56,985 bases of DNA, taken from Rhodopirellula sp. (GTDB taxonomy: Bacteria > Planctomycetota > Planctomycetia > Pirellulales > Pirellulaceae). The position numbers were made by a program, and so were the translations under genes. The notes beneath the pieces were generated by a model. The model worked only from the letters and a program-made list of their open reading frames with translations. It did no database searches and was not told where the DNA came from. The stretch lies in NCBI GenBank assembly GCA_002701385.1, contig NZVD01000055.1:8019-65003 (forward strand), given 5' to 3'. Positions 17,277 to 27,128 of the stretch are shown piece after piece (positions within the stretch are counted from its first letter, which is position 1; each line of letters begins with the position of its first letter).

Positions 17277-19154
17277 ATGGCACGGATTGCACAACTTTCG
17301 ACAAGTATTATCAATAAGATCGCCGCCGGTGAAGTCATCGAGCGTCCGGCGAGTGTCGTAAAAGAGCTTGTTGAAAACTCAGTAGACGCTGGCGCAACTC
17401 GAATTGATGTTACGGTCGAGGATGGTGGCAGCGCGCTTATTCGTATTGTGGATAACGGATCGGGGATTGATCCGGATCAAATCGAGTTAGCCGTCGATAG
17501 TCATGCCACCAGTAAAATAACGACTGCGGATGATTTGTTTTCCGTTGCTTCCATGGGGTTTCGGGGCGAGGCTTTGGCATCTATTTCTGAAGTCAGCAAT
17601 ATGATCATCCGCAGTCGCACGCCAGATCATGATTCGGGGATGTTGTTCGAAATTCATGGAGGAAAGAGGCAGGCCCCGGAGCCGACTGGTTGTCCTGTTG
17701 GTACGATGATCGAAGTTCGCAATCTCTTCTTTAACACACCGGTACGCAGGAAATATCTTAAAACGGCCCAGACAGAGATGGGGCACATCACCGAAGCCTT
17801 TACTCGGATTGCATTGGTTCACCCTCACATCCACTTCAGCCTCAAACACAATGATCGTATGAAGCACGATCTTCCCGCTGTGGACCATTGGAAAGATCGT
17901 ATCGCACATTTTTATGGACGTGATTTAGCCGAAGGACTGATTTGGGTGGAAAGTCAGGATGACGAAGTATCCGTATCCGGATATGTAGCCGACCCTTCTT
18001 TCTTTCGCTCGAACACCAGAATGCAATATCTGTTTCTGAACAATCGGCACATACGAGACCGTAGTTTGCAGCATGCGTTGGGCGAAGCCTATCGCGGCCT
18101 GCTGCTTCACGGCCGTTACCCGATCGTCTTTCTGCGAATGGATATGCCACCGGAAATGGTGGATGTCAATGTACACCCCACCAAATTAGAAGTCCGGTTT
18201 CAGGACGGGCGTCGGCTATATAGTCAGCTATTGAGTACGATCCGCAACAAGTTCCTGACGACCGATCTCACTGCTCGTGTACGAGAAAAGCAAGCCGCAG
18301 ACACCTCTTCTTCGGTGGCTACGGCTCCTGAACAAACCCAACGGATGGATTTCCAATTTGGTACGTCTCAGGTAAATCCCGCATTCATTGGACAACGAGA
18401 AGGCCAAACGCCAGGTTATACGGGGAGCAGTGCTTTACCGGAGAGTTTTCAGCGTGCATTAGACCCGTCCAGTTTGGAGGATGCCAGCGGGTTGACGCCC
18501 AAAGTTGGATTCGACAAGCCGGTCGAAGAAGTAGCCCCGTGGGATGCCGACGGTATCGATGTCCGGACAGCGGGGCATACCAGATTGGGAATACAAATCC
18601 ATAATCGCTATCTGGTTACCGAGGACGAACGAGGGATGGTTGTGATTGACCAGCATGCTTTGCACGAAAGAATTCTCTACGAACAATTTCGTGCGAAAGC
18701 AATGGAAGGTTCTCTGGAGACACAGCGGTTGTTGGTACCCGAGCCTGTAACGTTGACACCGGCGGAGGCTGCTGTAATCCTCGACAATCAAGAAGAGTTG
18801 AAGAAACTGGCAATTGAAGTCGAGCCTTTTGGTGGAGATACCGTATTAGTTTCGAGTTACCCAGCCATGTTGCGGCGATTAAAGATTGAAGAAATGATAC
18901 GGCAGTTAGTCGATGTTTTGCTTTCTGGTAAGCAGTCGCCGGATAAACGAGATGTACTGGAAGATTTGCTGGCCAAGATGTCTTGTAAAGCTGCTGTCAA
19001 AGCTGGTGATCCTCTGACGACCGAAGAGATTAAATCACTTTTAGAGCTTCGCGACCTTTGTCAAGACTCGCACCACTGCCCCCATGGCCGTCCCTCCGCA
19101 CTGGTATTCTCCCGTGATGAACTCGACAAACGATTTCAACGTACAGGTATCTAA
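17277..19154 (+). CDS. mutL: DNA mismatch repair protein MutL
   Basis: From the ATG at 17277 (MARIAQLSTSIINKIAAGEVIERP) the product is 625 residues; an in-frame ATG at 17265 would add four residues. The N-terminal GHKL ATPase shows ELVENSVDAG, DNGSGID and GFRGEALASI. The C-terminal domain has the endonuclease motif DQHALHERILYE at 458-469 (pattern DQHA-x2-E-x4-E) and CPHGRP at 601-606. This is therefore the nicking type of MutL found in bacteria without MutH. mutS is not in this window. It lies 40 bases after the response regulator on the same strand. Confidence 0.96.
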   Translation: MARIAQLSTSIINKIAAGEVIERPASVVKELVENSVDAGATRIDVTVEDGGSALIRIVDNGSGIDPDQIELAVDSHATSKITTADDLFSVASMGFRGEALASISEVSNMIIRSRTPDHDSGMLFEIHGGKRQAPEPTGCPVGTMIEVRNLFFNTPVRRKYLKTAQTEMGHITEAFTRIALVHPHIHFSLKHNDRMKHDLPAVDHWKDRIAHFYGRDLAEGLIWVESQDDEVSVSGYVADPSFFRSNTRMQYLFLNNRHIRDRSLQHALGEAYRGLLLHGRYPIVFLRMDMPPEMVDVNVHPTKLEVRFQDGRRLYSQLLSTIRNKFLTTDLTARVREKQAADTSSSVATAPEQTQRMDFQFGTSQVNPAFIGQREGQTPGYTGSSALPESFQRALDPSSLEDASGLTPKVGFDKPVEEVAPWDADGIDVRTAGHTRLGIQIHNRYLVTEDERGMVVIDQHALHERILYEQFRAKAMEGSLETQRLLVPEPVTLTPAEAAVILDNQEELKKLAIEVEPFGGDTVLVSSYPAMLRRLKIEEMIRQLVDVLLSGKQSPDKRDVLEDLLAKMSCKAAVKAGDPLTTEEIKSLLELRDLCQDSHHCPHGRPSALVFSRDELDKRFQRTGI

Positions 19155-19201
19155 CGAACACTAGTAACTCATAGATGCTGGTCAGATCTTTCCGATGGAA
19201 T

Positions 19202-20689
19202 TCATCGACGTGGTGTCATGACTTTCATGGCTTCCGGAACGGCATAAGCACTGTCGAGTCCATATGCCTGCCAGTAAATCACGCAGTTGATATTTCTAGT
19301 CTGAAACATCTCAAAATCCTGATAGCGGATGTCACAGTTACGGACGATGATTTCCCGCAGGTTGGCCATAGACGAAAGTTGCTCCAGATTGCTCCGGTTC
19401 AATGAAGAGCTTGAAAGATTGAGATGAGTGATGGGTAATTGAGCTAACTTCTGAAATCCCTCCGATTCCAATTGGACTCCAATGAGCTGAAGGCTGGTAA
19501 GTGCGTGTAGCGATTGAAGGTTTTCTATTCCCCAGGTTGTAACAGGACAGTGTGAGAGATCAAGGTACGAAAGTCCTGATGGCATAGCAAGTTTCGAAAG
19601 ATGCTCGCCGCTGAGATTAGTTCGGTAGAGGATTAGATGTTCCAACGCCGTGCAGTTGTTTAAAGCAGGTAGCCAGTCATCCTGAAGATTCGATTCGGCT
19701 AAATTCAGAGTCGTGAGAGTTTCTATGTTTGAAATAGACTGGAGTACCTCTGCGTTGAGGGACATTGCCTGCAAACTTAATGATTCGAGTGGTAATGCCG
19801 GTAAGGTTTGGGCTAAAGCGGCAGCGGAGCATTGAGTTTGCCCGAGATCGAGTTGCTGACAGTTTTTGCTCTGAATAATCAATTCAAGACCTGCGTCTGA
19901 GATCACTGTGCTATTGAGGTTTAGCTGGCGAACATCAAGTGTTTCCATAAAGGCGAGATCTTTGTTCGTGATCGTTGATTGTGATAAATCCAAAGTCAAT
20001 GGTTGCCGAGTGGAGAGTTCACGAAGTTGGTTTAACTCATTCTTTCCCAGCTCGCATCCGCTGACTGCTAGATGGCTTAACTGCTTTAGTTTCTTGAATT
20101 CCTGAAGCCCTATAAACGAAACCTGAGTGTTGTTGAGATGGATCGTTCGCAGTTTTTCATGGTTTTTCAACTTACTTAACGTGACGTCGTCGACGGGGGA
20201 ATAATCAAAGATGATTTCTTGCAGGAGTGGGAGTTCGGTTAATAGGTGCGCGTTGGCGTTGTCCCAACTTGGATTATTGCTGAGCGTCAGGGAATCGAGT
20301 CCTTTCGCTTGCGTAAGATATTTGAGTCCACTTCCGGAGAAGTGTAGTGATTGTAACTGCAGAGATTGGAGTTTGGTAAGGGAGTGGAGAGGGGACAGAT
20401 CGTTGTCTGTGAATGTTCCATGCCGAATCGTCAGGTGTCTTAAATTGGATAGAGTCCCAAGAAGTTCAAATGTCGTTCTATCCGTCAGTCCCTGGGCATC
20501 CAGAGTTATTTCAGTAATGGTGGAGTCATCGTCCTCCGTTAGGATCGTGATCAAGGGACCAAACTGTCCTTCGAGTTGATGGCGGGCCGAGTGCCTGGAT
20601 TGTTCCGGGCCGGTGGAAATTCGAATGAAGATCAGGGCAAGCAGACTACAGGCCAGTAGACTGACTGGAATGACAAGATTTTGCTTCAT
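19202..20689 (-). CDS. leucine-rich repeat protein with N-terminal membrane anchor
   Basis: A 495-residue protein. Residues 6-23 (VIPVSLLACSLLALIFIR) form a membrane anchor or signal peptide. The rest is a chain of leucine-rich repeats of about 22-25 residues, for example LRHLTIRHGTFTDNDLSPLHSL, KLQSLQLQSLHF and LTSLQLIGVQLESEGFQKL, of the RI-like or AMN1-like bacterial type. Such proteins are common in planctomycetes and usually of unknown role, with protein binding expected. It converges with mutL (47-base gap) and diverges from aroDE. No catalytic domain is seen. Confidence 0.85.
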   Translation of the reverse strand: MKQNLVIPVSLLACSLLALIFIRISTGPEQSRHSARHQLEGQFGPLITILTEDDDSTITEITLDAQGLTDRTTFELLGTLSNLRHLTIRHGTFTDNDLSPLHSLTKLQSLQLQSLHFSGSGLKYLTQAKGLDSLTLSNNPSWDNANAHLLTELPLLQEIIFDYSPVDDVTLSKLKNHEKLRTIHLNNTQVSFIGLQEFKKLKQLSHLAVSGCELGKNELNQLRELSTRQPLTLDLSQSTITNKDLAFMETLDVRQLNLNSTVISDAGLELIIQSKNCQQLDLGQTQCSAAALAQTLPALPLESLSLQAMSLNAEVLQSISNIETLTTLNLAESNLQDDWLPALNNCTALEHLILYRTNLSGEHLSKLAMPSGLSYLDLSHCPVTTWGIENLQSLHALTSLQLIGVQLESEGFQKLAQLPITHLNLSSSSLNRSNLEQLSSMANLREIIVRNCDIRYQDFEMFQTRNINCVIYWQAYGLDSAYAVPEAMKVMTPRR

Positions 20690-20926
20690 TTTGTCTTCGC
20701 CGAATAAATGAGAGTTGGAGTACCAACAGGATATATATTAAAAACCTCGGCGTAGTACCAATGCAATTCTTAGATGTAATTTATATTGCTGAGGGATTGG
20801 CTTTGAAGCCTTTGAAAGTCGTTACTTATTCTGGTGATTCACGGTTAGCATTGCCGAGGTTATAACAGAGTAAGAGCGGGTAGTAGAACCATCAAATTGT
20901 CTTTATATGTGTTGAGGTAGACTTCG

Positions 20927-22432
20927 TTGAGTGATCAGGTAGGATCGGTCATTTGTGTAAGTATCGGTCGCGGTAGGCATAAACACATGATCGCAGAACA
21001 TAAGCATTTGGCTGAAAATGGCGCCCGGTTAGTGGAATTACGGCTGGATTATATTCGACGAGCCGTCACGCTTAGGCGTCTATTAAAGAACAGGCAATGC
21101 CTCGTTGTAGCGACCTGCCGGAGACCACAGGACGGTGGTAAATGGCAAGGGACGGAAGCCGAGCGAGTGATGTTGCTACGGTCTGCCATTGTCGAAGGCG
21201 CTGATTACGTTGACTTAGAAGAAGAAATTGCTGACGAGATTCCTCGCTATGGTGATACCAAACGTATTATCAGCATGCATGACTTTGATGAGACTCCGCA
21301 GAATCTTGAAGAGATTCATGCACGACTGGCTAGTAAAGATGCAGACATCGTCAAAATTGCCTGTATGGCTAACTCACCTCATGATGTGACACGAATCCTG
21401 AGGCTCATTGAAAACAGCGAGATCCCCACGGTTGGTATCTGTATGGGGGATATGGGGATGCCCAGCCGTATTCTGGCCGGAAAGTTTGGATCTCCCTTCT
21501 CATTTGCCACATTTCATCATGAGCGAACGATCGCTCCCGGCCAGCTTAGCTTTCAGGATATGACGGATGTCTATCGATACGAATCGATCGATCAGGATAC
21601 AGAGGTCTTTGGTGTGATTGCCGATCCTGTGGCTCATAGTATGAGTCCAGTAATTCACAATGCTGGATTTGAATCGATGGATATGAACCGGGTTTATCTT
21701 CCATTTCGGATTCCAAAAGACCATCTCAACCAATTCATTGATGATGCTCCAGGTTTGGGAATCCGGGGCTTGAGTGTGACGATTCCTCATAAACAAGAGG
21801 TCATGGCATCCTTAACGAAGATCGAGTCGGGAGCAAAAAAAATTGGCGCGGTTAATACAGTGATATTCGACGACGGTGAAATCGTTGGCTACAACACCGA
21901 CTTGTATGGAGCGATGGTTAGTCTGGCTGAAGCTGCTGGAGAGGCCCCCGATTCTCAATGGCTGGAAGGGAAACGGGTGTTGTTGCTGGGAGCCGGAGGA
22001 GTGGCTCGTGCGATCGGCGTAGGTGTGAAGGACCGCGGAGCTGAATTGCTTGTTACATCGCGTACCTACGAACGTGCCATTGAACTGTCCACCAAACTTG
22101 AGGGTGAGGCCATTGTCTGGGAAGAACGGCATTCCGCGAATGCGGACGTGCTGATTAACTGTACTCCCGTTGGCATGCACCCCAAAATGAATGACACTCC
22201 TTTTGAAGAAGCAGGGTTAACCCGTGGCATGATCGTCTTTGATACGATTTACAATCCGGAGCAGACTCTGTTAATTAAGCAGGCCAGAAAGCATGAATGC
22301 CGCACCGTCACTGGGGTGGAGATGTTCGTGCGTCAGGCAGAATTACAATTCAAACTGTTTACTGGTGAAGAGGCGCCGCTGGATGTAATGCGAGAGACAT
22401 TTAGACGTACTATTTCATCAGCCAACTATTGA
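20927..22432 (+). CDS. aroDE: bifunctional type I 3-dehydroquinate dehydratase / shikimate dehydrogenase
   Basis: A 501-residue fusion. Residues 1 to about 220 are type I dehydroquinase (VICVSIGRG, LVELRLDYI, VATCR), with catalytic His118 (ISMHDFD) and Schiff-base Lys143 (IVKIAC). Residues about 226-501 are shikimate dehydrogenase: GVIADPVAHSMSPVIHNAGF (shikimate site), LSVTIPHKQ (catalytic Lys), GAVNTV and LLGAGGVARAIG (NADP site). It catalyses dehydroquinate to dehydroshikimate to shikimate. The start is TTG at 20927 with a good ribosome site, GAGGT, 8 bases upstream. aroK follows after 31 bases, so three consecutive steps of the chorismate pathway are coexpressed. Confidence 0.95.
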   Translation: MSDQVGSVICVSIGRGRHKHMIAEHKHLAENGARLVELRLDYIRRAVTLRRLLKNRQCLVVATCRRPQDGGKWQGTEAERVMLLRSAIVEGADYVDLEEEIADEIPRYGDTKRIISMHDFDETPQNLEEIHARLASKDADIVKIACMANSPHDVTRILRLIENSEIPTVGICMGDMGMPSRILAGKFGSPFSFATFHHERTIAPGQLSFQDMTDVYRYESIDQDTEVFGVIADPVAHSMSPVIHNAGFESMDMNRVYLPFRIPKDHLNQFIDDAPGLGIRGLSVTIPHKQEVMASLTKIESGAKKIGAVNTVIFDDGEIVGYNTDLYGAMVSLAEAAGEAPDSQWLEGKRVLLLGAGGVARAIGVGVKDRGAELLVTSRTYERAIELSTKLEGEAIVWEERHSANADVLINCTPVGMHPKMNDTPFEEAGLTRGMIVFDTIYNPEQTLLIKQARKHECRTVTGVEMFVRQAELQFKLFTGEEAPLDVMRETFRRTISSANY

Positions 22433-22463
22433 TTTATTCCGGCCAATGTCGAGGGGCAATCGT

Positions 22464-22982
22464 ATGCCTAATATTTTCTTAACGGGTTATCGCGCCACTG
22501 GAAAAACGTCGGTGGCTCAGCTTGTGGCCGATCAATTGGGGCTGGAAGCGATCGATGCGGATGTGTTCCTGGAAAGTGAAGCCCGTATGACGATTGCCGA
22601 AATCTTTGAAGCTGAGGGAGAACAGGGGTTTCGTGAACGTGAATCCAGCGTGGTTCACCAACTCGCCCAACGAGACGAATTGGTTGTGGCACTTGGCGGA
22701 GGGGCAATTGTTCGTGAGGAAAACCGTCGGGCAATACAAGGCAGGGGGGTAACAGTCTGGCTTACAGCAAGCCCTAAAATAATCTTTGACCGTATGACGA
22801 CTGACCCCCTAACCGGACAACGTCGTCCAAATCTAACAGCGACCGGAGGCTTACAGGAAATACAGCAGTTGTTGGAACAACGAAATCCTCTGTATCAGGA
22901 GGTTGCTGATTTTTCAGTGGACACTGAGCAGATGACACCTGCAGAAGTGGCTGGAGAGATTATCGCAAAATTGCGTGATTAG
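22464..22982 (+). CDS. aroK: shikimate kinase
   Basis: A 172-residue kinase starting MPNIFLTGYRATGKTSVAQ; the Walker A motif is GYRATGKTS. Further signatures are DADVFLES, FRERESSVV (shikimate-contact region), VALGGGAIV and PLTGQRRPNL (lid). The ATG at 22464 is chosen because GAGGGG lies 7 bases before it and the length fits the family; an ATG at 22446 would add six residues. It phosphorylates shikimate made by the gene just upstream. Its stop overlaps the stop of the opposing prepilin peptidase gene by 4 bases. Confidence 0.94.
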   Translation: MPNIFLTGYRATGKTSVAQLVADQLGLEAIDADVFLESEARMTIAEIFEAEGEQGFRERESSVVHQLAQRDELVVALGGGAIVREENRRAIQGRGVTVWLTASPKIIFDRMTTDPLTGQRRPNLTATGGLQEIQQLLEQRNPLYQEVADFSVDTEQMTPAEVAGEIIAKLRD

Positions 22983-24241
22983 CGGATAAGCTTTTCTTTG
23001 ACTAACCGCCAGGCAAACAGCATGCCTCCCATTGCTGATAAACCGGCCATGAGGACGAATGGCAATGCATCGATGTATTGAAATAAGGCAATCGATGTGC
23101 GAGCCCAAATGGATTCCCAGAATAGTACAACGAGGATGGCCGCTAAACTGAGGTAGGGGCCGAACGCCATTTCATTTTCGCGTCGAATAATGGCTTGGAT
23201 CAGTCCGATGATGACGCCTGCAAAGGGAGCTAGGAAAAAGGTAATGATGACTGCCTGCCAACCAAGGAAGGCACCTATCATCGCCATCAGTGTCACATCC
23301 CCAAATCCCATGGCTTCTTGCCGTAAGGCGACCTGCCCGATAATCCGTACGCTCCAGACCAAAACCAAACCGGCTGTCATACCAAGAATGGCACTGAAAA
23401 GGCTTTCCCATTGAATGGGAGTTCCCCATTCCCATACGAAATAGAGTAAGGCCCAACCTAGCATCGAACTGCCGGCGATTACCGTCGTAACCGTGAACGG
23501 TCTTCGTCTTCGTTTTTCCCCAGGTGGAAGTGATTTTCGGCGAGGTCGTATCACACTGGCGAACATCAACGACATTCCTCTTTTAACTCCCCACCGCAAC
23601 GTACAGAGCTTAGGCATACTTGCTAGACCCCAAAATCCCATCATTCCCATCGCATACAACAAAGTTCGCGGCTGCTCGGCCCAGATAAACCAATCCTTGG
23701 GAGAATGGGCGTGGAGATATAGGAGACGGTCGGCTTGTAATTGTTCGGTATCTAGTAACCTTCCTTCGGGGAGGAATGCAGCCAGTACTAAAGCGAGGAG
23801 CGTTCCGGAGACAGTAATTTCATCGGGAATCATCCGTTCGTCAAAGTCGACGAACGTAGCGATACAGAGCAGGGTGGCCATCGTTAAGTAGGGGATACAC
23901 TGTTGCCAAAGAAAGCCGTCAGGTAGGGAAGCGGAAGTATGTTCACCGATCCCTGCGAAATGGGAATAGCTATAGCCAAAGAACAATGCCATGCCGATTT
24001 CGATCCACATCGGACGGACCCAAAAACGATAACCATGCTGACGGGTTTCAGATTTCATCTGTAACCAGCCGGTGACCGGTATACGGGTAGCCCAGGATCG
24101 ACTTGAGACTTCTTCAGGCAGCGGTCCCCAGGGGCTAATACGCCGTTTGTTCCAGGCGAGATTGTAAATGCCCCAATTTACGAACATCCCCAGAAAGGCA
24201 CCGGCGATCATCACTGTCAGGCATGTACTCCAACTGAACAT
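22979..24241 (-). CDS. prepilin peptidase (A24 family), cysteine-less N-terminal domain
   Basis: A 420-residue polytopic membrane protein. Both catalytic aspartate motifs of type IV prepilin peptidases are present: FVDFDERMIPDEI and MGFGDVTLMAMIG. The N-terminal region keeps the family shape (LGMFVNWGIYNLAWNKRRISPW, RIPVTGWLQ), but the four zinc-type cysteines expected around it (two CxxC pairs) are missing. Such enzymes cleave and often N-methylate prepilins; cysteine-less versions do occur and may lack methylation. A loop of about 120 residues between the aspartate motifs is long for the family. No pilin genes are adjacent. It lies 48 bases after the OmpA lipoprotein gene. Confidence 0.87.
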   Translation of the reverse strand: MFSWSTCLTVMIAGAFLGMFVNWGIYNLAWNKRRISPWGPLPEEVSSRSWATRIPVTGWLQMKSETRQHGYRFWVRPMWIEIGMALFFGYSYSHFAGIGEHTSASLPDGFLWQQCIPYLTMATLLCIATFVDFDERMIPDEITVSGTLLALVLAAFLPEGRLLDTEQLQADRLLYLHAHSPKDWFIWAEQPRTLLYAMGMMGFWGLASMPKLCTLRWGVKRGMSLMFASVIRPRRKSLPPGEKRRRRPFTVTTVIAGSSMLGWALLYFVWEWGTPIQWESLFSAILGMTAGLVLVWSVRIIGQVALRQEAMGFGDVTLMAMIGAFLGWQAVIITFFLAPFAGVIIGLIQAIIRRENEMAFGPYLSLAAILVVLFWESIWARTSIALFQYIDALPFVLMAGLSAMGGMLFAWRLVKEKLIR

Positions 24242-24289
24242 GAGAGACTCAGGTGCTTTCGATTGAGGTGAAGATGGGACAGGGGAAAC

Positions 24290-25069
24290 TTAGTAGGTTT
24301 CGGGAGACACAATCAACTCAATACGTTGATTGGCTTCACGTCCCTGTTCTGATGCCGTGGAATAGCGAGGATGATTGTTACCCTTGGATGCCAGTGAAAG
24401 CTGATTCGCAGGTAGTTGAGTCATCCCCACAAGATAATTGTATAGTGCTGTGACTTGTTGGATAGCCTGTTGATGATCGTCATGAGGGGTCAGGCCGGAT
24501 GCGGCATGGGCTTCGAGAGTTATTTGCTGATTGGGATATTGTTGTTTGACGGCAGCTCCCACGCGATCGAGCAGCGTCTTTCCGTCATTACTAATCGTCG
24601 CCGTATTGGCATTAAAGAGTTGAGCACGTGGCAATTCAATACGAACCATGTTTTTGTCGCGTCCGACAACAACTCCTTCGATACTAACGGTATCGAGCGT
24701 TGTTGCTTGCCCAGCACTGTCGGCTGATAGGTCGATACCCGCTTGATTGGCCAGCTTGGCATTGGCATCTTTTAATTGCTCTTTCACCAAATCTAATTCG
24801 CCAACGGTTACCCGAAATTGCTGGCGTGCTTTAGCCAATTCGGCATGGAGTGACTCGTTGTCAGCAGAGAGTTTATCGATGTTGGAGCCGCTGTCTGCTG
24901 GGTTGGCTTCTGCCGTTGTGCCAGCACTTGGGTTGGCAGCTTCATCTGTGCCGCGTTGTCCCCAAGTAAACTTTCCATCAGGGCCGATGGGGCCCGACTG
25001 GCAACCGCACAACAGGATGATTAATCCTAGAAGTAATCCCGGAAGCGAAATTCGGTACAAAGTGTTCAT
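24290..25069 (-). CDS. OmpA-family lipoprotein
   Basis: A 259-residue protein. Residues 11-23 (GLLLGLIILLCGC) end in a lipobox with the lipidated Cys at 23. Residues about 60-115 are a predicted coiled coil (NESLHAELAKARQQF, ELDLVKEQLKDANAKL). The C-terminal part resembles an OmpA peptidoglycan-binding domain: LEAHAASG, YNYLVGMTQLPANQLSLASKGNNHP and EANQRIELIV. The usual Asp/Arg diaminopimelate pair is only partly recognisable (REANQRIEL keeps the Arg). It probably tethers the outer membrane to the cell wall. It is upstream of, and likely cotranscribed with, the prepilin peptidase. Confidence 0.85.
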   Translation of the reverse strand: MNTLYRISLPGLLLGLIILLCGCQSGPIGPDGKFTWGQRGTDEAANPSAGTTAEANPADSGSNIDKLSADNESLHAELAKARQQFRVTVGELDLVKEQLKDANAKLANQAGIDLSADSAGQATTLDTVSIEGVVVGRDKNMVRIELPRAQLFNANTATISNDGKTLLDRVGAAVKQQYPNQQITLEAHAASGLTPHDDHQQAIQQVTALYNYLVGMTQLPANQLSLASKGNNHPRYSTASEQGREANQRIELIVSPETY

Positions 25070-25379
25070 CTTTTAAGCGATATAGTGCAAACGACGAAGG
25101 CAACAATACGGGGGAAATAGTATCAAAACAGACGTTTACTAGGGAATAGCAGTGCAGGTGTTGGAATAAAGCCAAACTGTTGCTTGACACTAGTATTCTG
25201 TGACCTACGATTGAGTATTATCCTCAAACCCCACTCTTTTCGGATGAAAACGATGAGATTTATGTCTTACTACAGTATTTGCGACTGTCTCTGTTGTTGC
25301 TGTTCCAAGTAACAATTGCGCTTTTATACGCTTGTAGTATGCTCTTTTACCCATCTCTCTTTTCTATTAATCATTCGAA
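25070..25379. other. 310-base intergenic region, divergent starts
   Basis: It separates the OmpA lipoprotein (minus) from serine acetyltransferase (plus), so both promoters should lie here. A TTGACA occurs at 25184-25189, but no good -10 element follows at normal spacing. I see no gene, repeat or hairpin worth naming. Confidence 0.5.
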
Positions 25380-26336
25380 ATGTCATCACGAGAAAACAAA
25401 CAACAACTGCCCGGTTTGACCAATCAGATCATCAATACCTATGAAGATCTGGGGACGATCAACCATTTGGATCATATTCCGCTTCCGCAGCTTGATAAGA
25501 TCATCGAGATTCTTAACGACTTCAAAGAAGTTTTATACCCAGGCTATCGACGTCGTCAGGGGTTACACGGAGGCAATGTTTCCTATTACGTGGGGAATCT
25601 TGTCGATCGGATATTCAACGAATTATCCACACAGATCGCCCGCGCATTGCAACACGAAGATGTGGTCTTCGAATCTCGCGGTGAATGGAATTCATATCTG
25701 GAGCAGGGAGAGCAACTAACGTTGAAGTTGCTGGAACGATTGCCTGAGATCAGACGTGTACTGGCAACGGATGTACAAGCTGCCTATGACGGTGATCCGG
25801 CTTGCAAGAGTTTGGACGAAGTAATCTTTTGCTATCCCGGACTGGATGCCATTACTGTCCATCGTATTGCCCATGAATTGTATCTGCTAAACGTTCCCTT
25901 TATTCCTCGCATGATGGCCGAATGGTCCCATAAAGAGACGGGGATAGATATCCACCCGGGAGCGACGATTGGCGACTCATTTTTCATCGACCATGGGACA
26001 GGCGTGGTAATCGGGGAAACGACCGTGATAGGTAAACAGGTAAAACTCTATCAGGGGGTTACTCTGGGAGCCTTGAGTTTCCCCACCGATTCAGATGGGA
26101 ATATTATCCGTACTATGAAACGGCATCCTACGATTGATGACCGCGTGGTAGTTTATGCTTCCGCAACAATTCTAGGTGGAGAAACGATCGTCGGACATGA
26201 TAGTGTGATCGGTTCCAGCGTTTGGCTGACACGTAGTGTGCAGCCCCATACCACTGTGACGCTGGAAAAGCCTAAACTCAGAATGCGGGCCGACAGTAAA
26301 GAAGCGGTTACCAACGATTCGTCGTTTGAAATATAG
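25380..26336 (+). CDS. cysE: serine O-acetyltransferase
   Basis: A 318-residue protein. The N-terminal helical half (about 1-190) matches the EpsC/SAT type. The left-handed beta-helix begins [27 protein letters not shown], which includes the catalytic His-Gly pair, and continues [33 protein letters not shown] and VIGSSVWL. It transfers acetyl from acetyl-CoA to serine, the first step of cysteine synthesis. The insertion between LGALSF and KRHPTI ([12 protein letters not shown]) is typical of the plancto/EpsC-like subgroup. No cysK is adjacent. It converges on hisA with an 8-base gap. Confidence 0.93.
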   Translation: MSSRENKQQLPGLTNQIINTYEDLGTINHLDHIPLPQLDKIIEILNDFKEVLYPGYRRRQGLHGGNVSYYVGNLVDRIFNELSTQIARALQHEDVVFESRGEWNSYLEQGEQLTLKLLERLPEIRRVLATDVQAAYDGDPACKSLDEVIFCYPGLDAITVHRIAHELYLLNVPFIPRMMAEWSHKETGIDIHPGATIGDSFFIDHGTGVVIGETTVIGKQVKLYQGVTLGALSFPTDSDGNIIRTMKRHPTIDDRVVVYASATILGGETIVGHDSVIGSSVWLTRSVQPHTTVTLEKPKLRMRADSKEAVTNDSSFEI

Positions 26337-26344
26337 TGCTCAGT

Positions 26345-27061
26345 TTACTCGTTAGCCAATGCAATGGCTTCGGGCAGATGAATGACGCCATCATACAGAC
26401 TACGGCCGATGATCGCACCGTCTAGTCCTGCGTCACGAAGCTGTCTTACGTCTTCTAAGGTTGTGACTCCACCTGACGCGATGACCGGAATTGAGGTGGC
26501 TTGTTTCATTTCAGCCATTCCTGCAACATTAGCTCCTTGCATCATTCCATCCCGAGCGATATCGGTATAGATAATCGCAGCAACCGGCTGGCCGGCGAAT
26601 TGTTGGGCCAGACTGATCGCCGTGGTTTCGCTCGTCTCCAGCCACCCATCTGTGGCGACCATGCCATCCCTGGCATCGATTCCCAAAGCTAGTTGATGAG
26701 GGAATTTTTCCACCATGGATGAGAACCAATCGGGTTCCTTTAAGGCTTTCGTTCCTACAATCAGGCGGCTCACACCAAGCCCAAGAAGTAATTCAATCGT
26801 GGATTCTTCTCGGACTCCTCCCCCCAACTGACAAGGCACATCAATTGCCTCGACAATGCTGCGAACGGCATCCTGATTGATCCATAATCCGTCACGTGCT
26901 CCATCCAAATCAACTAAATGCATGCACTCGGCGCCCTGAGAACACCATTGGCTAGCCATACCGCCTGGGTCTTCTCCGAAAATAGTCTCCTGATTGTAAT
27001 CACCTTGTTTAAGGCGAACACAATTACCACCACGGAGGTCGATGGCTGGCCATATCTTCAT
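26345..27061 (-). CDS. hisA: HisA, phosphoribosylformimino-AICAR phosphate isomerase
   Basis: A 238-residue (beta-alpha)8 protein starting MKIWPAIDLRGGNCVRL. The catalytic pair is Asp8 (AIDLRGG) and Asp129 (GIDARDG). Phosphate-binding segments CQLGGGVR, IVGTKAL, VIASGGVTT and GAIIGRSLYDG are present. It performs the Amadori rearrangement of ProFAR in histidine synthesis. It follows hisH by 67 bases on the same strand; hisF is not in this window. TrpF-like features of the dual enzyme PriA were not looked for in detail. Confidence 0.95.
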   Translation of the reverse strand: MKIWPAIDLRGGNCVRLKQGDYNQETIFGEDPGGMASQWCSQGAECMHLVDLDGARDGLWINQDAVRSIVEAIDVPCQLGGGVREESTIELLLGLGVSRLIVGTKALKEPDWFSSMVEKFPHQLALGIDARDGMVATDGWLETSETTAISLAQQFAGQPVAAIIYTDIARDGMMQGANVAGMAEMKQATSIPVIASGGVTTLEDVRQLRDAGLDGAIIGRSLYDGVIHLPEAIALANE

Positions 27062-27128
27062 GGATGTTATCTTTCTTGAGACGTGCTAGGGGTGTTAGGA
27101 GCGGAGAGTTGGGGGAATGAATACGAAT

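Noticed and set aside
25184-25189. TTGACA -35-like box before cysE
   Set aside because: No fitting -10 element at 16-18 bases; too weak to call a promoter.
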